From the NCBI RefSeq assembly GCF_000001735.4, contig NC_003075.7, positions 17,733,001-17,797,000 on the forward strand: a stretch of 64,000 nucleotides of DNA, in the 5' to 3' direction. Position 1 is the stretch's first letter; each line of letters begins with the position of its first letter. Below are positions 14,325-26,656 of the stretch, one piece after another. This DNA is from Arabidopsis thaliana. Taxonomy: Eukaryota > Streptophyta > Magnoliopsida > Brassicales > Brassicaceae. Under the pieces are notes generated by a model, which was not told the origin of the DNA, made no database searches, and saw only the letters and a list, made by a program, of their open reading frames with translations. Made by a program: the position numbers and the translations under genes.

Positions 14325-17300
14325 ACTAGTACATTTATCAAAATAATTCAGCCTCCTAGGGGCGGAGTTAGATTGTTTAATTTTACTTTGGGTTGAAAAA
14401 ATTATTAGTGTTTTCAGAAATTATAAATTTTTACACATGTTAAAGAAACATGTCAAAACATTCCATACAGAAGAAAAAAAATCTAAGTTTGGTATTCTAT
14501 TCTATTTTGAAAATGAGATTTATAATTTAAATCGGTTTGTATACTAATAATTATGTTATACATAGATCGGGTTCAATCTATCACTCCCATACGTAGACAA
14601 GCCCCCACGCACGCATCTACGTAACGTCTCCCATAAATTAAACTCTCTTTCTCCAACTAAATCTTTCCTCACACATTGCTGTACACCATTAATACCTTTG
14701 TTGACATTGAAACTTCATTATTCAGTCAATTAAAGTCTCTATGTCCCAATTTGATATACTGTATATCCTCCACGGCAAAGCTTCCATTTTAACAATCGTG
14801 GTCTAATGTTTTAAAAATGATGGTACCGATAACATAATTTTTGAGAAGTAGCCGTAGGCAAAAATGTTTTGATAAGAGTTTTTATTATATATATAAAAAA
14901 TGTTAATAATAATTATCAGACTTTATTATATAGTGTTGGAGTACCAGTTCTTTGCTCTTATGGATAATATACGGATTTAGTTGACGACACAATATGTGTA
15001 CGTAATTTTCATTGACTTCGATAATATAGATATCGACCAATTCTAGCTGCAACTTGTTAACAACACAAGATGTACACATCAAAGCCTAATCACTACACAA
15101 ACATGTAAGCTTCCAAGAAATCGCGGTTATTAGTTGAATCATTATCATTCCGTGTACATGTTGCGTGTTTTCATTTCCTCCAACTTGTACGGACATTAAT
15201 TAAAACCTCACATGTATTTTGGACCATAAGATGATTTAAATCTCAAATAAATCTCGAGGCCTAATGTTTGTTACACAAATAGACGCAACTTATGGATTTT
15301 ATCGAACATATAGGTTAATGTTTTTGAGACTGTCCAGTAATGATTTATAGTATTAATTTTTAAATTATACTCTCTAGGATTTGTAATTCTCATATTAACA
15401 ATGACAAAAAATCACAATGAAAGATTTGCGTCGAATAATAAAAATAATGTAATTAACTTTTGACTTCAACAAAACAATGACCAGTTGAATGAAAGATCGA
15501 ATTTATTCAACGGTACCAATACAATTGTCATCCGAGTCAAATGTACGACATATATAATTGGATAACATTTGAATTTTTTGTCACGATGAAATGATCGAGC
15601 TGTTTTTGTTTTTATTTAGAAAGGAGGAAGAGACAAAAGAAGTAATGTAAAACTGAAGGTGGATGGGTTGAAGAAGGGTCCTACGTTATGGAGGAGGTGA
15701 AGCAAATTGGTCCAGAGAGTGTCTCTCCTAGGAACTTCTTGAGGATCAGAGCAACGTGAACGTCACGTTAGTTGTCACTCAATTTCAATTGTACCCAAAT
15801 TTATTATTGTCATTGGTAATACTATAAAACCCACTCCATGGAAATTCACATCGTGCCTATTAATTTTGTATAAATATATTTTGCAGACACAAATAATATA
15901 TGACACTGTGGGACATATATGCGTTTGGGTTTTCACGTGCTCATTCTTCTCTGACATCTCTAATCATCTCTTTCTTAAAATTTGGATCATTAGTGACGAC
16001 TAAATTTTGTTAAAACAATTTCTATGAAAAATCGCTAGGTTAAACCCTAATTTGAATAGTTTGAAATGTATCATTTAAAATATTTATAAAAAAAAATAGA
16101 GAAACCGAGCTATATATATTATCAATGAGATTATTGTTACACCAACGTTTTCAAATGTTTTGACCCATTTTCATTGTATTATGTATATTTATTTTAAGTT
16201 TTCCTTTCTCATTTTGGCCAAAAAAAAAAAAGTTTTCCCTCTCTCATAAAACATTATACATAATCTAACACAATCTGTAATTTGTAGAGAATGGGAAGAT
16301 CATGTCTCCAAGGTAAATTATCTCAATGACTACATTTAATATAATTAAACATACCAAAGAAACATACTTTCAAAGATCAGTTCATTAATTAAGGCTAAGT
16401 ATATTCTTTGGGATTTGCACTCCTTTTGGAATTATACAGCAACTTGTCTTTACTTGGTGTTGTTGAGCTTAAAGGTCGCAAAGCGCATCAAAAAATCAGA
16501 TCAAAGTAAGTTCGTGTCGGAAGATAAACATATGGACCCATTTTTGTTGCATCTTAAGAAAATATAAGGACCCTATTATAATCCTTTGGTGTTTCTTGTT
16601 AATTTTGGTCGAGCTTTTGTTATTTACTTACTATTTTACGAATATGGAACCATTTGCAACTAAAAATTCTAGTTGAAAGAAATGGAGAGGCTACCAGATT
16701 ATAAATAAATAAAAATCATGAAAGTATGGTTGGATACATGAAAAGGAAAATTTAGTTTATATTTGAAATATCATAAAAACTATTTATAATATGTATGAAG
16801 AATAAATATATAAGAACTGGTTATATATATATGTGTGTGTGTATTAAATTAATATGGTGTAAATTTTTGTTTTACTGCTGTATTCGAAATTGGAGAGTTT
16901 TATTTCTTAAAATTATGTGAAATATCAAGTGATAGCATCATATTTTTTAGATTTTTTCTGCTGACTTTATTAAAGCATAAAAAATTAACCAGAGTATGAC
17001 TTTGTTGTGTCATTTTTAGGTGATAATGGTAATGTTTTAGTCGTTATATGAGAAATTATACTGAAGAAACGAAAATATCCATATTATAGTGATGTGGTTT
17101 GAAAAAATATAAGTATCTCAAGCTGAAGAAGATTTTATGGCAAGCTATTAATTCTGACCATAGTTTTTCTTAAAAGTAATCCTCACCATAGTTTGACTAC
17201 AAATCTACCTATAATCAATGAATATCAAACTAAACATACACACATTTGGTAATTCCGGTCGTTCAAATTATACAAGAGTATTGTTCAAATAGTCAAAAGT

Positions 17301-18586
17301 CTGTCGCTAAATAATTATTAAAAATCTATAAATTATGAACGTCAAAAAGGCAGAGAACGAAGCAACTCTGAACATTCGTATGAAAACACACAACATTTAA
17401 AAGCTGAGAACACAACAAAAATAATATATATATCCCTTTTTCTTATATGTATATTTTTATCTTACTTTTTCGTCCGTGTAAGTTTTTTTAGTTTGTGAAA
17501 ATAGTACTTATTTTTGTAAAATGTTTATGTATTCGTTAAAAAGAGAAAAAGAAGTCTAAAAAAACGGGTGTGTAGAACTGGTGATCACGACGACGTGCTT
17601 ACAATGGGACACTCTCATTAATCAGGGAGCTATAAACTAAGGGCAAGTTACTGGACCGGTTTAGTAAGTTGTTGAACAATTAATAACTGTTGTCCCAATT
17701 TATTTATTTATTTTCATTATTATTTTTAGCATTTTACCAGCTGGGACAACATATATACAAACAGAAATACTTAAGTAGTATCAAAGTTACAAAATTAATT
17801 GAACAAAAAGCAATAGGCAATCGTTGAGCCGACATGTGTGTTAAACTTTAAACTGAAAAACACGTTGTTAGTTTATATGATTCGGTATCATAAGATGGAA
17901 ACATTTTTCAGTTTCGGGAAATACAAATCGAGAATGAGAAATGAAAGAAGAGTATGATGAATTTCATACCTCTAAAAAGTTAATTAATTATTGGTTCCAT
18001 GTCAACTATTTTTATTTTGCCTGAAATAGGCACTTTGGCATTTATTATTAATAAATTAATACTATATATAAGTGAGTGGTCATCATTATGCCAAAAGAAG
18101 AAGAAAAAAACACGAATTGAACTTGGTAATGGTATGTTCCGACACGTTTCCGGCGAGAACTAACTACATCTTTCGTTCAAAGATTTCATCTTGTTCTTGT
18201 TCCCATTGGTTATTAAAACATTTTAAACACGTCATAAAGCATATGGTAATTTTAATATGGTTAGAGAAAACATTCATTCGGATTTTTCTGATTCTTTTTC
18301 TCATACGATGTCAACAACCTTTTATTTGCACTATATATTGTCCAAAAATCATATAAAAACATGTTGAAACATGGAAGTTAGTCTTACAAAAATAAAAATT
18401 ATGTTTGTGAATACTCTTACATACACAGAGAGACTATTAGCTGAGCTAGAAATGAAAAAAACAGCCGACACGGTTAACAATATGTTTAGATTATGGAGCA
18501 GCGTGGTGGACCAAACATTACATTAAGACGGTCCAAAGAGTCCCGAATTGTAACAATGACAATTTCACATATTCAATTTTTTTTTG

Positions 18587-18634
18587 TAATTTACTTATTA
18601 TTGTTTATTTTTATTTTTTAATTTACTTATTATT
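18587..18634. repeat. 16-nt direct repeat around a T-rich insert
   Basis: TAATTTACTTATTATT is found at 18587-18602 and 18619-18634 (period 32), enclosing a 16-nt T-rich spacer. Confidence 0.75.
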
Positions 18635-18851
18635 ATTTGTTGCCGATATAGTTTTTGTTAGATTTTTAAAAACATTTCTTTAATTCTCTGTGGGTCGCAT
18701 TATATCCCATTTACATGGAGATTTCCTGTCGGTATGCCATCTCATTACTATTATGTACTAAATATTTTTGTTTACTAACCAAAATAATATTTATAATCTG
18801 ACAGTAGTAATAAGTAAATAACTTTAATCTCACGTAATCCACACAACTTTA

Positions 18852-18857
18852 GAGACA
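18852..18857 (-). promoter_or_regulatory. Candidate auxin response element (TGTCTC)
   Basis: GAGACA on the plus strand, i.e. TGTCTC on the minus strand, lies about 190 nt before the ACS8 TATA box. A plus-strand TGTCTC also lies in the leader at 19191-19196. ACS8 is known as auxin-inducible. A hexamer alone is weak evidence. Confidence 0.35.
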
Positions 18858-19047
18858 GGCATAAACCGTTGTGTTAACTGCGATAATAACTCTTTAAGCT
18901 GAGCTCAATTTTGAGTGTGTTTCAGGGTCGGTGTGGACGGAAACGCGTGAATTCATTAATATTCTTAATTAATTAATACAAAAGAATCGAATTAAAAAAT
19001 CGAATACCTGACTGGTCAAATTTCTGTCGTGGGCTTGGCATGAAAAC

Positions 19048-19056
19048 TATATATAA
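19048..19056 (+). promoter_or_regulatory. TATA box of ACS8
   Basis: TATATATAA sits 166 nt before the ATG, placing the start site near 19080. The resulting leader has no upstream ATG. Confidence 0.7.
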
Positions 19057-19221
19057 ACAGCCACACATGCCTAGAGACCTCTCGATCGTAGCTTACCTAC
19101 AAACAACACTCACAATCCAATCAAAACAAAACACTTTTTATTCTCTCTCAAAATCTTCATATCTACTTTATTCTCCTACTCATCCATCTCTGTCTCTCTA
19201 TCTCTAGAGCTAATTAAGAAA

Positions 19222-20925
19222 ATGGGTCTCTTGTCAAAGAAAGCTAGTTGCAACACGCACGGCCAAGATTCTTCGTATTTTTGGGGTTGGGAAGAGTATG
19301 AAAAAAATCCTTACGACGAGATCAAGAACCCAGACGGCATTATCCAAATGGGTCTAGCAGAAAATCAGGTAATTCATTACACTAATCATCAAAACGCAAC
19401 GTACTTTAGATAAGTTTCGATCATGTATGATATAAAGTATAATATCTTACGTTCTTACTTGTTTATATCTTGCAGTTGTCTTTCGATCTCATTGAGTCAT
19501 GGCTTGCTAAGAACCCCGACGCAGCCAATTTCCAAAGAGAAGGCCAATCCATATTTCGGGAATTAGCTCTCTTTCAAGATTATCATGGCCTTCCTTCCTT
19601 CAAGAATGTAAGATTATCCGGACCCGAAAACGATATGACAACGTAACCATTATCGTGTTAAACGTTTGTTACTTATAAGTTTGTTTTGTCTTAAATATTT
19701 TTAGGCTATGGCGGATTTCATGTCGGAAAATAGAGGAAATCGAGTTTCTTTCAATCCAAACAAGCTTGTCCTCACCGCTGGTGCTACTCCGGCTAACGAG
19801 ACTCTCATGTTTTGTCTCGCTGATCCTGGAGATGCTTTCTTGCTCCCTACGCCGTATTATCCAGGGTTAGTTAACTTTTTGTCAAACCCTTCGCGTCATG
19901 CACAAGTAACATGAAAACTTACGCTAACTAAAATACTTTTTATTTTCCAATGCAGATTTGATAGGGATTTGAAATGGAGAACCGGAGCTGAGATTGTACC
20001 GATCCAGTGTAAGAGTGCAAACGGTTTCCGCATCACAAAAGTAGCACTTGAAGAAGCCTACGAGCAAGCTCAAAAGCTTAACCTAAAAGTTAAAGGAGTC
20101 CTTATAACCAACCCATCTAACCCGTTGGGCACTACAACGACACGAACCGAACTAAACCATCTCTTGGACTTCATCTCACGTAAGAAGATACATTTGATAA
20201 GCGACGAGATCTATTCGGGTACCGTTTTCACCAATCCCGGATTCATTAGCGTAATGGAAGTCCTCAAAGACAGAAAGCTCGAAAACACCGATGTTTTCGA
20301 CCGTGTCCACATTGTTTACAGTTTGTCTAAAGATCTAGGCCTACCTGGTTTTCGCGTTGGGGTGATTTACTCCAACGATGATTTTGTTGTCTCCGCAGCG
20401 ACAAAAATGTCCAGTTTCGGTCTAATCTCTTCTCAAACACAATACCTCTTGTCCGCATTGTTATCAGACAAGACCTTCACCAAAAACTACCTCGAAGAAA
20501 ACCAAATCCGGCTCAAGAACAGACACAAGAAGCTCGTCTCGGGTCTAGAGGCTGCAGGCATCGAGTGTCTCAAGAGCAACGCCGGACTCTTCTGTTGGGT
20601 TGACATGAGACACCTATTAAAATCAAACACGTTCGAAGCCGAGATTGAGCTATGGAAAAAGATCGTTTACGAGGTTAAGCTCAATATCTCTCCCGGTTCT
20701 TCGTGCCATTGCAACGAACCGGGTTGGTTTAGGGTTTGTTTTGCGAATTTGAGCGAAGAGACATTAAAGGTAGCGTTGGATAGATTGAAGAGGTTCGTTG
20801 ATGGACCGTCGCCTACTAGAAGAAGTCAAAGTGAACATCAAAGACTAAAGAATCTAAGGAAGATGAAAGTCTCTAATTGGGTTTTCCGGCTATCGTTTCA
20901 CGACCGTGAACCCGAGGAACGATAG
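19222..20925 (+). CDS. ACS8: 1-aminocyclopropane-1-carboxylate synthase 8
   Basis: Four exons: 19222-19368, 19476-19607, 19705-19865 and 19956-20925, giving 469 residues. The enzyme is a cytosolic PLP enzyme of the aminotransferase fold that converts S-adenosylmethionine to ACC, the rate-limiting step of ethylene synthesis. The PLP lysine is K272 in [15 protein letters not shown], with the cofactor-contact motif SDEIYSG about 40 residues earlier. The last 15 residues start WVFRLSF. This is the TOE-type degron of type-2 ACS proteins, recognised by ETO1/EOL adaptors, and the MAPK-type tail of type 1 is absent. ACS4, ACS5 and ACS9 are close paralogues; location next to SQE3 fits ACS8 (At4g37770). 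A TATA box and a candidate auxin element lie upstream. Confidence 0.97.
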
Positions 20926-21844
20926 TCTGTTTTTAAAAAAAAGTTAAAGTGTAATAAGTATGTTTTTTTGGTCATTATTTACAAGTGATTGTTGGGCAAA
21001 TGTATATTTTTTTTAATATCAGAATTTGATATTTTGGTATAGTTTTTTTTAGGGAGAAAGTTCACTCATTCCGTAAGTGTAACGGATAATGCAGTGTGGC
21101 TTTTCTTATGTATAATTTACTGTCACTTTCTAATGATATTTAAAAGTAATAATTGTCAATATCTTTGTTTCAAATTTACGTTAAAAAGTGCTACGTGTGA
21201 TTTGCCGGCGACCTTTCTGGTTGAGAAGCCGTAATTTGGGTCCGGCCAATAAATCCGCTCATTAATTATTATGTAATTAATTAGAACCTACTTCTTAGCA
21301 CTATAGTAGACTATGTTCACATTTGTTAATCCTTTTGAACAACTAGGGGAATTCCTTTTTTACTCTAGTTGACAAAAGAGATCATTTGGTGCATTTAATA
21401 GTGATTCTCTAATTGCTTTAATTGGTTTCGAAGTGATCGATTTCGTTTAAATGACTTGTAAGTCAACGAAAACTACCATTCAAGTCAAAAGATGAACCCA
21501 AAATACTCACAGGTCACAGCCACGTAAATAAAATATAATTTCCACACAATATTCAACGTTTTTATATAACTTTTATCTTAAGTATTTTCTAAATTATTGA
21601 AGGACTTGTAAATCAGAACAACGACCTCACCTACCTTATAACAGTCTTTCTTATCTAATAATTCAACTTTTTGTTTTCTCATTAGTTATGGGAAAAAAAA
21701 AACTACATTTTGATGATATCATATTTCTTTTATCTCAAGCCTTAACGCATGTATATACACTGTACGCGAAATAAATGGTACTATTCGTAAAAAAAAATCT
21801 AAAGATTGAGGAGAAAAATACCGAAATTCTAAAATGATTAGTTT

Positions 21845-21989
21845 TTTTTTTGTTAATACTGCCTAATTTATATGTAACAGTTATGGACTAACAGGCAAAA
21901 CATGGGAGTTCTTGATACTGCCTAATTTTTTTGTTAATACTGCCTAATTTATATGTAACAGTTATGGACTAACAGGCAAAACATGGGAG
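21845..21989. repeat. 81-nt tandem duplication, two copies
   Basis: Positions 21845-21908 recur without mismatch at 21926-21989, an offset of 81. Between the copies is a further fragment, ATACTGCCTAATTTTT, so the duplication may have formed in more than one step. Confidence 0.9.
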
Positions 21990-22296
21990 CGAAAAGAAAA
22001 GAAATTAATAAGGATGGATGTCATGGGAGTTCTTGTCAAATGTCAAAGTGTCATGTGGGTTTCACATGGCAAAAGAAAACAGAGAACATCTGCTAATAGT
22101 TTCTGATTGGTCGTTCGACAAATATATTCTACCATAAATTATATATATTTTCGACCAACCTTGTATAGATATTTGTTCATTGGTGGTGCTATGTTATGTT
22201 CGTGTTGATTTACGCATCCGGGGGCCACATGACCATGGGCCTCGTTTGCTACCACGTTGCTTCATCGCCACTTGTAAGTCGTAAGTATTGTCACAC

Positions 22297-22354
22297 TACA
22301 ACCCTTCAAATATATTTTTAAAAAAAAAAAAAAAATTTACAACCCTTCAAATAT
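22297..22354. repeat. 17-nt direct repeat around an A-run insert
   Basis: TACAACCCTTCAAATAT at 22297-22313 and 22338-22354 encloses 24 nt containing five T and sixteen A. Confidence 0.85.
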
Positions 22355-22420
22355 GTCATGTAGAATTATTGGGTATCCGTATTATGTTCTTGCAGTTTTT
22401 AATAATTCATATGATATGAT

Positions 22421-22445
22421 TATATATATATATATATATATATAT
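22421..22445. repeat. (TA)n microsatellite
   Basis: Twenty-five nt of uninterrupted TA dinucleotide. Confidence 0.95.
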
Positions 22446-23645
22446 GATTATGCAATCACATAATTATGCGCTATTTTTATTTTATTTTTCAATGTATCCT
22501 TTGTTACCTACTCCATTCTTTTTGCAATTAGATTTTTTGAAAGGTTAGAGACATTACATATCATTTCCACATTTCCGTTGCTCATATATTTTTATACGAT
22601 TCTTTGTATGTGTAATATTATAAAGTAAAACCACTATATGAACATACATAACAATAAGAGTGAAAAAAAAATAAAAAAATAACAACAAGAGTGTGCATTT
22701 AGTCTAATATCGGAACAATACTAGTAGCAGGTTGTATTTTCATATATTGATAACTATAAACTAAAAAATTAATCAATAACGAAATCTAAATACATTTTTA
22801 TTTATTTGGAGTACGTAAAGAACATTAAGCAGACAACAAATTTCACTGTCACATATTTGTGTTGGAGACTAATGGCATTGTTTTCTTCGTGGGAATATAG
22901 TATATGTTTCGATGTTTGGAACTTTGAAGACAATGCACTATGTTTTTCAAAGAGCTTTAAGCTTTGTTTGGTCTAGGGATTTTCCCAACATTTTCAACAA
23001 TTTAAGTAATTTTGTATTCGACATTGCATTACAAGCTTTGGGTTTGATATCCAAATAATGTAAAATCTGTTGATACATGCACCTAAGTTGATTTACTACA
23101 TTGTATGTGCCAAATCCAATTTAATTAATCTCACATATATTGTCGTAAGTTGAAGTTATGTTGCAATAAGGGATGGATTCAATAAGTAGATCATTTCTTC
23201 CATAAAATGTTAGCATGGCATGATGATTCAAATATGTTTTTTCCAACATTCAAAGTTGTTTATGATTCAAAAACTAAAGGCCGAAAGCAATTCATGTCTT
23301 TGCATTAGCTTTCTCCAACACAAAAGTTTACCTTTATTCGTCTTTTAAAATAAAGATTCGATCTTCTTTCTTGGTGATCATTCTTTTAGGATTTTCACGT
23401 ATTTTTTTCCTTATTATTATTATAACATTATCACATTTTTTTCAACATCTGATATTTTGCCATACGTGGCCCAAAAGGAAAAAGTATTTTCAGTTGATAT
23501 TATCAGAGTACGTAACACCAATACATTTTGGTACGCCAAGTGTGCCAACTCCCTAGTGAAACGAGGTTGGTAATGGTCTCTCAGTCCTTACAAACTTAAA
23601 CAAAAGCTTATGAAGAGTAAAAGATGAAACCAAAGACAAAGAAGC

Positions 23646-23756
23646 TGGGCCAATGGAGAAAGCAATAGGGCCTATAAGCCCATATAATAAAGCCCATACT
23701 ATAGAAACCCACGAAGAATTAGGGAGATTGAAGTGGTATACTTCTACTATTGGGCT
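23646..23756. promoter_or_regulatory. Orphan site II motif cluster
   Basis: TGGGCC 23646-23651, AGCCCA 23677-23682, AGCCCA 23691-23696 and TGGGCT 23751-23756, four motifs in 111 nt. There is no gene start within 2 kb, so an unannotated non-coding transcript or a dead promoter is possible. Confidence 0.4.
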
Positions 23757-23801
23757 TGAGACATTACAACCTTCTTTTGTCAGAGACTAAGCCCTCACCA
23801 T

Positions 23802-23847
23802 CATAAGATAAACTTTTTTTTTTTTTTGGGTCAAACCATAAGATAAA
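23802..23847. repeat. 11-nt direct repeat around a poly-T insert
   Basis: CATAAGATAAA at 23802-23812 and 23837-23847 encloses 24 nt: a C, a T run and GGGTCAAAC. On the minus strand the insert reads GTTTGACCC followed by an A run. Confidence 0.7.
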
Positions 23848-24160
23848 TTTTAATTCAAAAAACTTCAATGGTATATTTACACGTCTATATTTGTGGGTGT
23901 GACCAAGTCGATTCACAAGTTGCTATATGCGGAAAGTAGTAGACGAAATCAAAATCCAGAAACATGTGATATTTTTATTTGTCTTCTTTAGCGATAAAAG
24001 CAATTTTGTGAGAAAATTGTAGTTGATTTGTTGGGTATATGTCCATTTCAAACATTGCATCACCACTGTTCACACTTCATGCACTTATATTACATGGGAA
24101 TTCATGTGTACTCTTCAAACAAAACGATCGATATATGAAGAGGAAGTATATAAGGAGGAT

Positions 24161-24195
24161 AACATTACATTTATTATATAAAAAACATTACATTT
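24161..24195. repeat. 12-nt direct repeat
   Basis: AACATTACATTT at 24161-24172 and 24184-24195 with an 11-nt AT spacer. Confidence 0.7.
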
Positions 24196-25074
24196 TTAAA
24201 AATGACCACGAGATAATAATCTTTGTTTCGGTCCAAATTAATACTATTGGCCCAAATGAGTTTTTTTTTTAATGATCCTAACTCGAAATATTCTTGAGTA
24301 AATGTATTTGTAACTATAAATAAATAATTTTTCATTTATCCAGAATATATCACATGTTAAAATTGCCACATGCTACATAATTCTGTTGCCGACAAAATCA
24401 TAAATTGAGTAGGCGTAACGACAGTAATTAAGGACCTGGAGAACTCGAAGATTTACAAAGAAACATTTAACAAATAATTTGAAGTGATAAGGATTTGACT
24501 TTGGTTACAATATGACGAGCTAAACTAGCGTCCATATGAAATGTTTTAAAATTTATATTTTTATTGTTAGATCCAACGACTCCCAAATAAAGTTGAAAAT
24601 AGTGTTGACTTTGTGGATATATTAATCACACTATTGTTTTGACAAACAGATTATCAAAGTCTCCTCCGTTCGTTTGTAGTCAACTGCTTTTTGACTTTAT
24701 GGTGTTGATGATTTCTAATGGTATCCTACTCACTACTACATATAACATATGCAAACTAATAATAATATTATGATTTTTTGGGGGTTAAAATAGTATTATG
24801 GTTGGAGTTAAGAAACAAAAAAAGTTTATTATGAATGTATGATTGTTCTCAACAAAAGAACGCCAAATATTATGATACTTGTAGTTATTATAAAAGTTAA
24901 TCATATTATTTTATGTATGTCGTCTATGAAACTAGACTAATGATGAACATCTTTGTAGAAACAATTTATGATCCTTACTTATTAGGTCTGATTGATGATC
25001 AAATTAATAGAACTGCTTTCTGTAAAGAAAGAAAATTGACAAGCTTAACTCCCAAACTTTCGTGGTATATATCT

Positions 25075-25203
25075 TCATTTTTGAGGAATTGTAGAAACAT
25101 CAAGTCCTAGGATTCCCATTCTTTCAGCATCACCTTGAGCTCGATTAACGAGAGCATAATAAAGGTAGCTTTTTCGCTTAAATAAATGACCGATGATAAA
25201 CAT
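25075..25203 (-). CDS. Candidate 42-codon small ORF downstream of MYB87
   Basis: On the minus strand an ATG at 25203 opens 42 codons ending in TGA at 25075-25077. The peptide begins MFIIGHLFKRKSYLYYALVN and continues RAQGDAERMGILGLD. Its balanced composition is unlike the Phe/Ile/Lys-rich noise frames elsewhere here. It lies 200 nt beyond the MYB87 stop on the same strand, so it could sit in that 3' UTR, be a separate small gene, or be a fragment of a lost gene. The start context is poor (T at -3). I do not recognise the peptide and no function is proposed. Confidence 0.25.
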   Translation of the reverse strand: MFIIGHLFKRKSYLYYALVNRAQGDAERMGILGLDVSTIPQK

Positions 25204-25403
25204 TAAAATAGAAATATAATAAAACGATATCATCATTTATTCATATTGCAAAGAGCAAAAATCTTTGTGTAATACACTTCTAGGGCTTTTCTTCTTTCAC
25301 GCCTTCAACATTTTAAGAGATCAGACAAACAAAAAACATGATTTAACCTAAGTACATTGGCATATAATATCTGTATCTATTAATGATCTAATTAATCCAT
25401 CAT

Positions 25404-26526
25404 CTACTCATTATCGTATAGAGGATAATCAATGAAGGAGCTAATATCGTGATCCAAGTAGTTGTTATTGATCAGGATCTCGGTTCCGTCAAAGCCATTT
25501 TCTACCGTGTTGTTGTTGGCTATCTCATCAAATAGCTCGGCCTGGAAATTCTCAAACCCGTCCATAAAGAACATATCTGGTTGATCATGATCATTGTGAT
25601 TGACGGTGTAGTGAGACATTTGTAAAGATGAATTATTAGTACCAATACTACTAGTACTGCTCATGGAGTTCAATGATGGGGATGCATGATGATGATAAGA
25701 TGAAGCAGCTGCATCATAATCAACATCAAACAAAACCTTGTTTGGTTCCCAAGAAAATGGTTCCAATATCTGATTCTTGATCATGCTTTGTTCTTCCATG
25801 GCAAAAGCTCTCATTGATGGATCCACCACTTGATTATATAATGTTTGGTTCGATTTGGTGTTCTCATCATGAAAGATTTGGATCTGGTTCTGACTCGATG
25901 ATGATGATGTTGTTCCACGCTCAAATTTGACATTAAGTTGTTGATGAAATGCCTTCCCTTGCTTGCTCAATAGCTTCTTCTTCAGCCTCGTGTTCCAATA
26001 GTTTTTGATGTCGTTGTCTGTTCTTCCCGGTAATTGTGAAGCAATGATAGACCACCTTCATTTTAATAAATATACACCAATTATTGATGCAGCGTTTAAA
26101 TAAAATCATATCTATATCATATAGGATAATAGGAATATATAAGAGATCTAGCTAGGTAACAAACCTGCTTCCAATAGTAATGTAAAGGCTGCAAATGATG
26201 TAATCTTCTTCATCGGTGAAGCCTCCATGCTTTAAGTTAGGCCTCAAGTAATTAAGCCATCTCAAACGACAACTCTTCCCGCACCTCTTTATCCCTTCTC
26301 ATCAAAATGTAAAATTGTTAAGTATTATATGTCACAACTATAAAGTATATAAAAGAATTTAAAATCAAACAAAGGATTTTATAGAAATACCAATTCTCTG
26401 AGGGAGGGAAATCCAGTTGTTGCCGGTGCCGTGTTTTTCGATGTAAGACTTAAGCACGGCATCTTCCTCCGTCGACCATGGCCCTTTCTTCACCGCCATC
26501 TTGTCGCAGCACGGTGCTCTTCCCAT
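25404..26526 (-). CDS. MYB87: R2R3-MYB transcription factor MYB87
   Basis: Three exons read from the right: 26526-26391, 26294-26165 and 26055-25404, giving 305 residues. The protein starts [20 protein letters not shown], the standard R2R3-MYB opening. R2 spans about 11-62 with [18 protein letters not shown] at its end, and R3 about 65-115, ending [18 protein letters not shown]. Both intron positions inside the MYB domain are those usual for this family. The C-terminal two thirds are low-complexity (Ser, Asn, His, Asp) with an acidic end and no recognised motif. Location between ACS8 and HAT22 fits MYB87 (At4g37780), a relative of the RAX axillary-meristem regulators. It acts in the nucleus; its targets cannot be read from sequence. 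Confidence 0.95.
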
Positions 26527-26648
26527 TTTCTTCTTATTCTTTTTTTTTACCTTCTTTCACTTTTAGATTTTTGGATTAGTTTTTATTTCCCTTCCCCTCA
26601 ATCTTGTTCTCTAGGTATTTATCTTCTATAGTCTCTCCACTATATGTG

Positions 26649-26656
26649 TATATATA
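26649..26656 (-). promoter_or_regulatory. Candidate TATA box of MYB87
   Basis: TATATATA about 123 nt before the ATG on the minus strand. The surrounding DNA is AT-rich, so this is tentative. Confidence 0.4.

Larger units (their letters stand above)
13427..18990. other. Long intergenic region between SQE3 and ACS8
   Basis: About 5.8 kb lie between the stop of SQE3 and the start of ACS8, with no recognised gene. Contents: a 24-nt direct repeat (13599 and 13706), direct repeats flanking inserts at 14277-14324, about 16196-16247 and 18587-18634, a mixed (TA)n(TG)n tract near 16822-16843, and a GC-richer stretch at 15655-15780. Small open frames, such as the one at 18072-18356, look like chance. 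Confidence 0.6.
20926..25074. other. Intergenic region between ACS8 and MYB87
   Basis: No recognised gene. It holds an 81-nt tandem duplication (21845-21989), direct repeats around inserts (22297-22354, 23802-23847, 24161-24195), a (TA)n microsatellite (22421-22445) and an orphan cluster of site II motifs (23646-23756). Confidence 0.6.

Noticed and set aside
14356..14400. GGGGCGGAGTTAG, similar to a motif seen in dispersed Arabidopsis repeats
   Set aside because: Too short to assign to an element, and no termini or target duplication seen.
22215..22280. GC-rich patch with ATGACCATGG and a following GTAAGT donor
   Set aside because: Only 15 codons, no matching downstream exon found.
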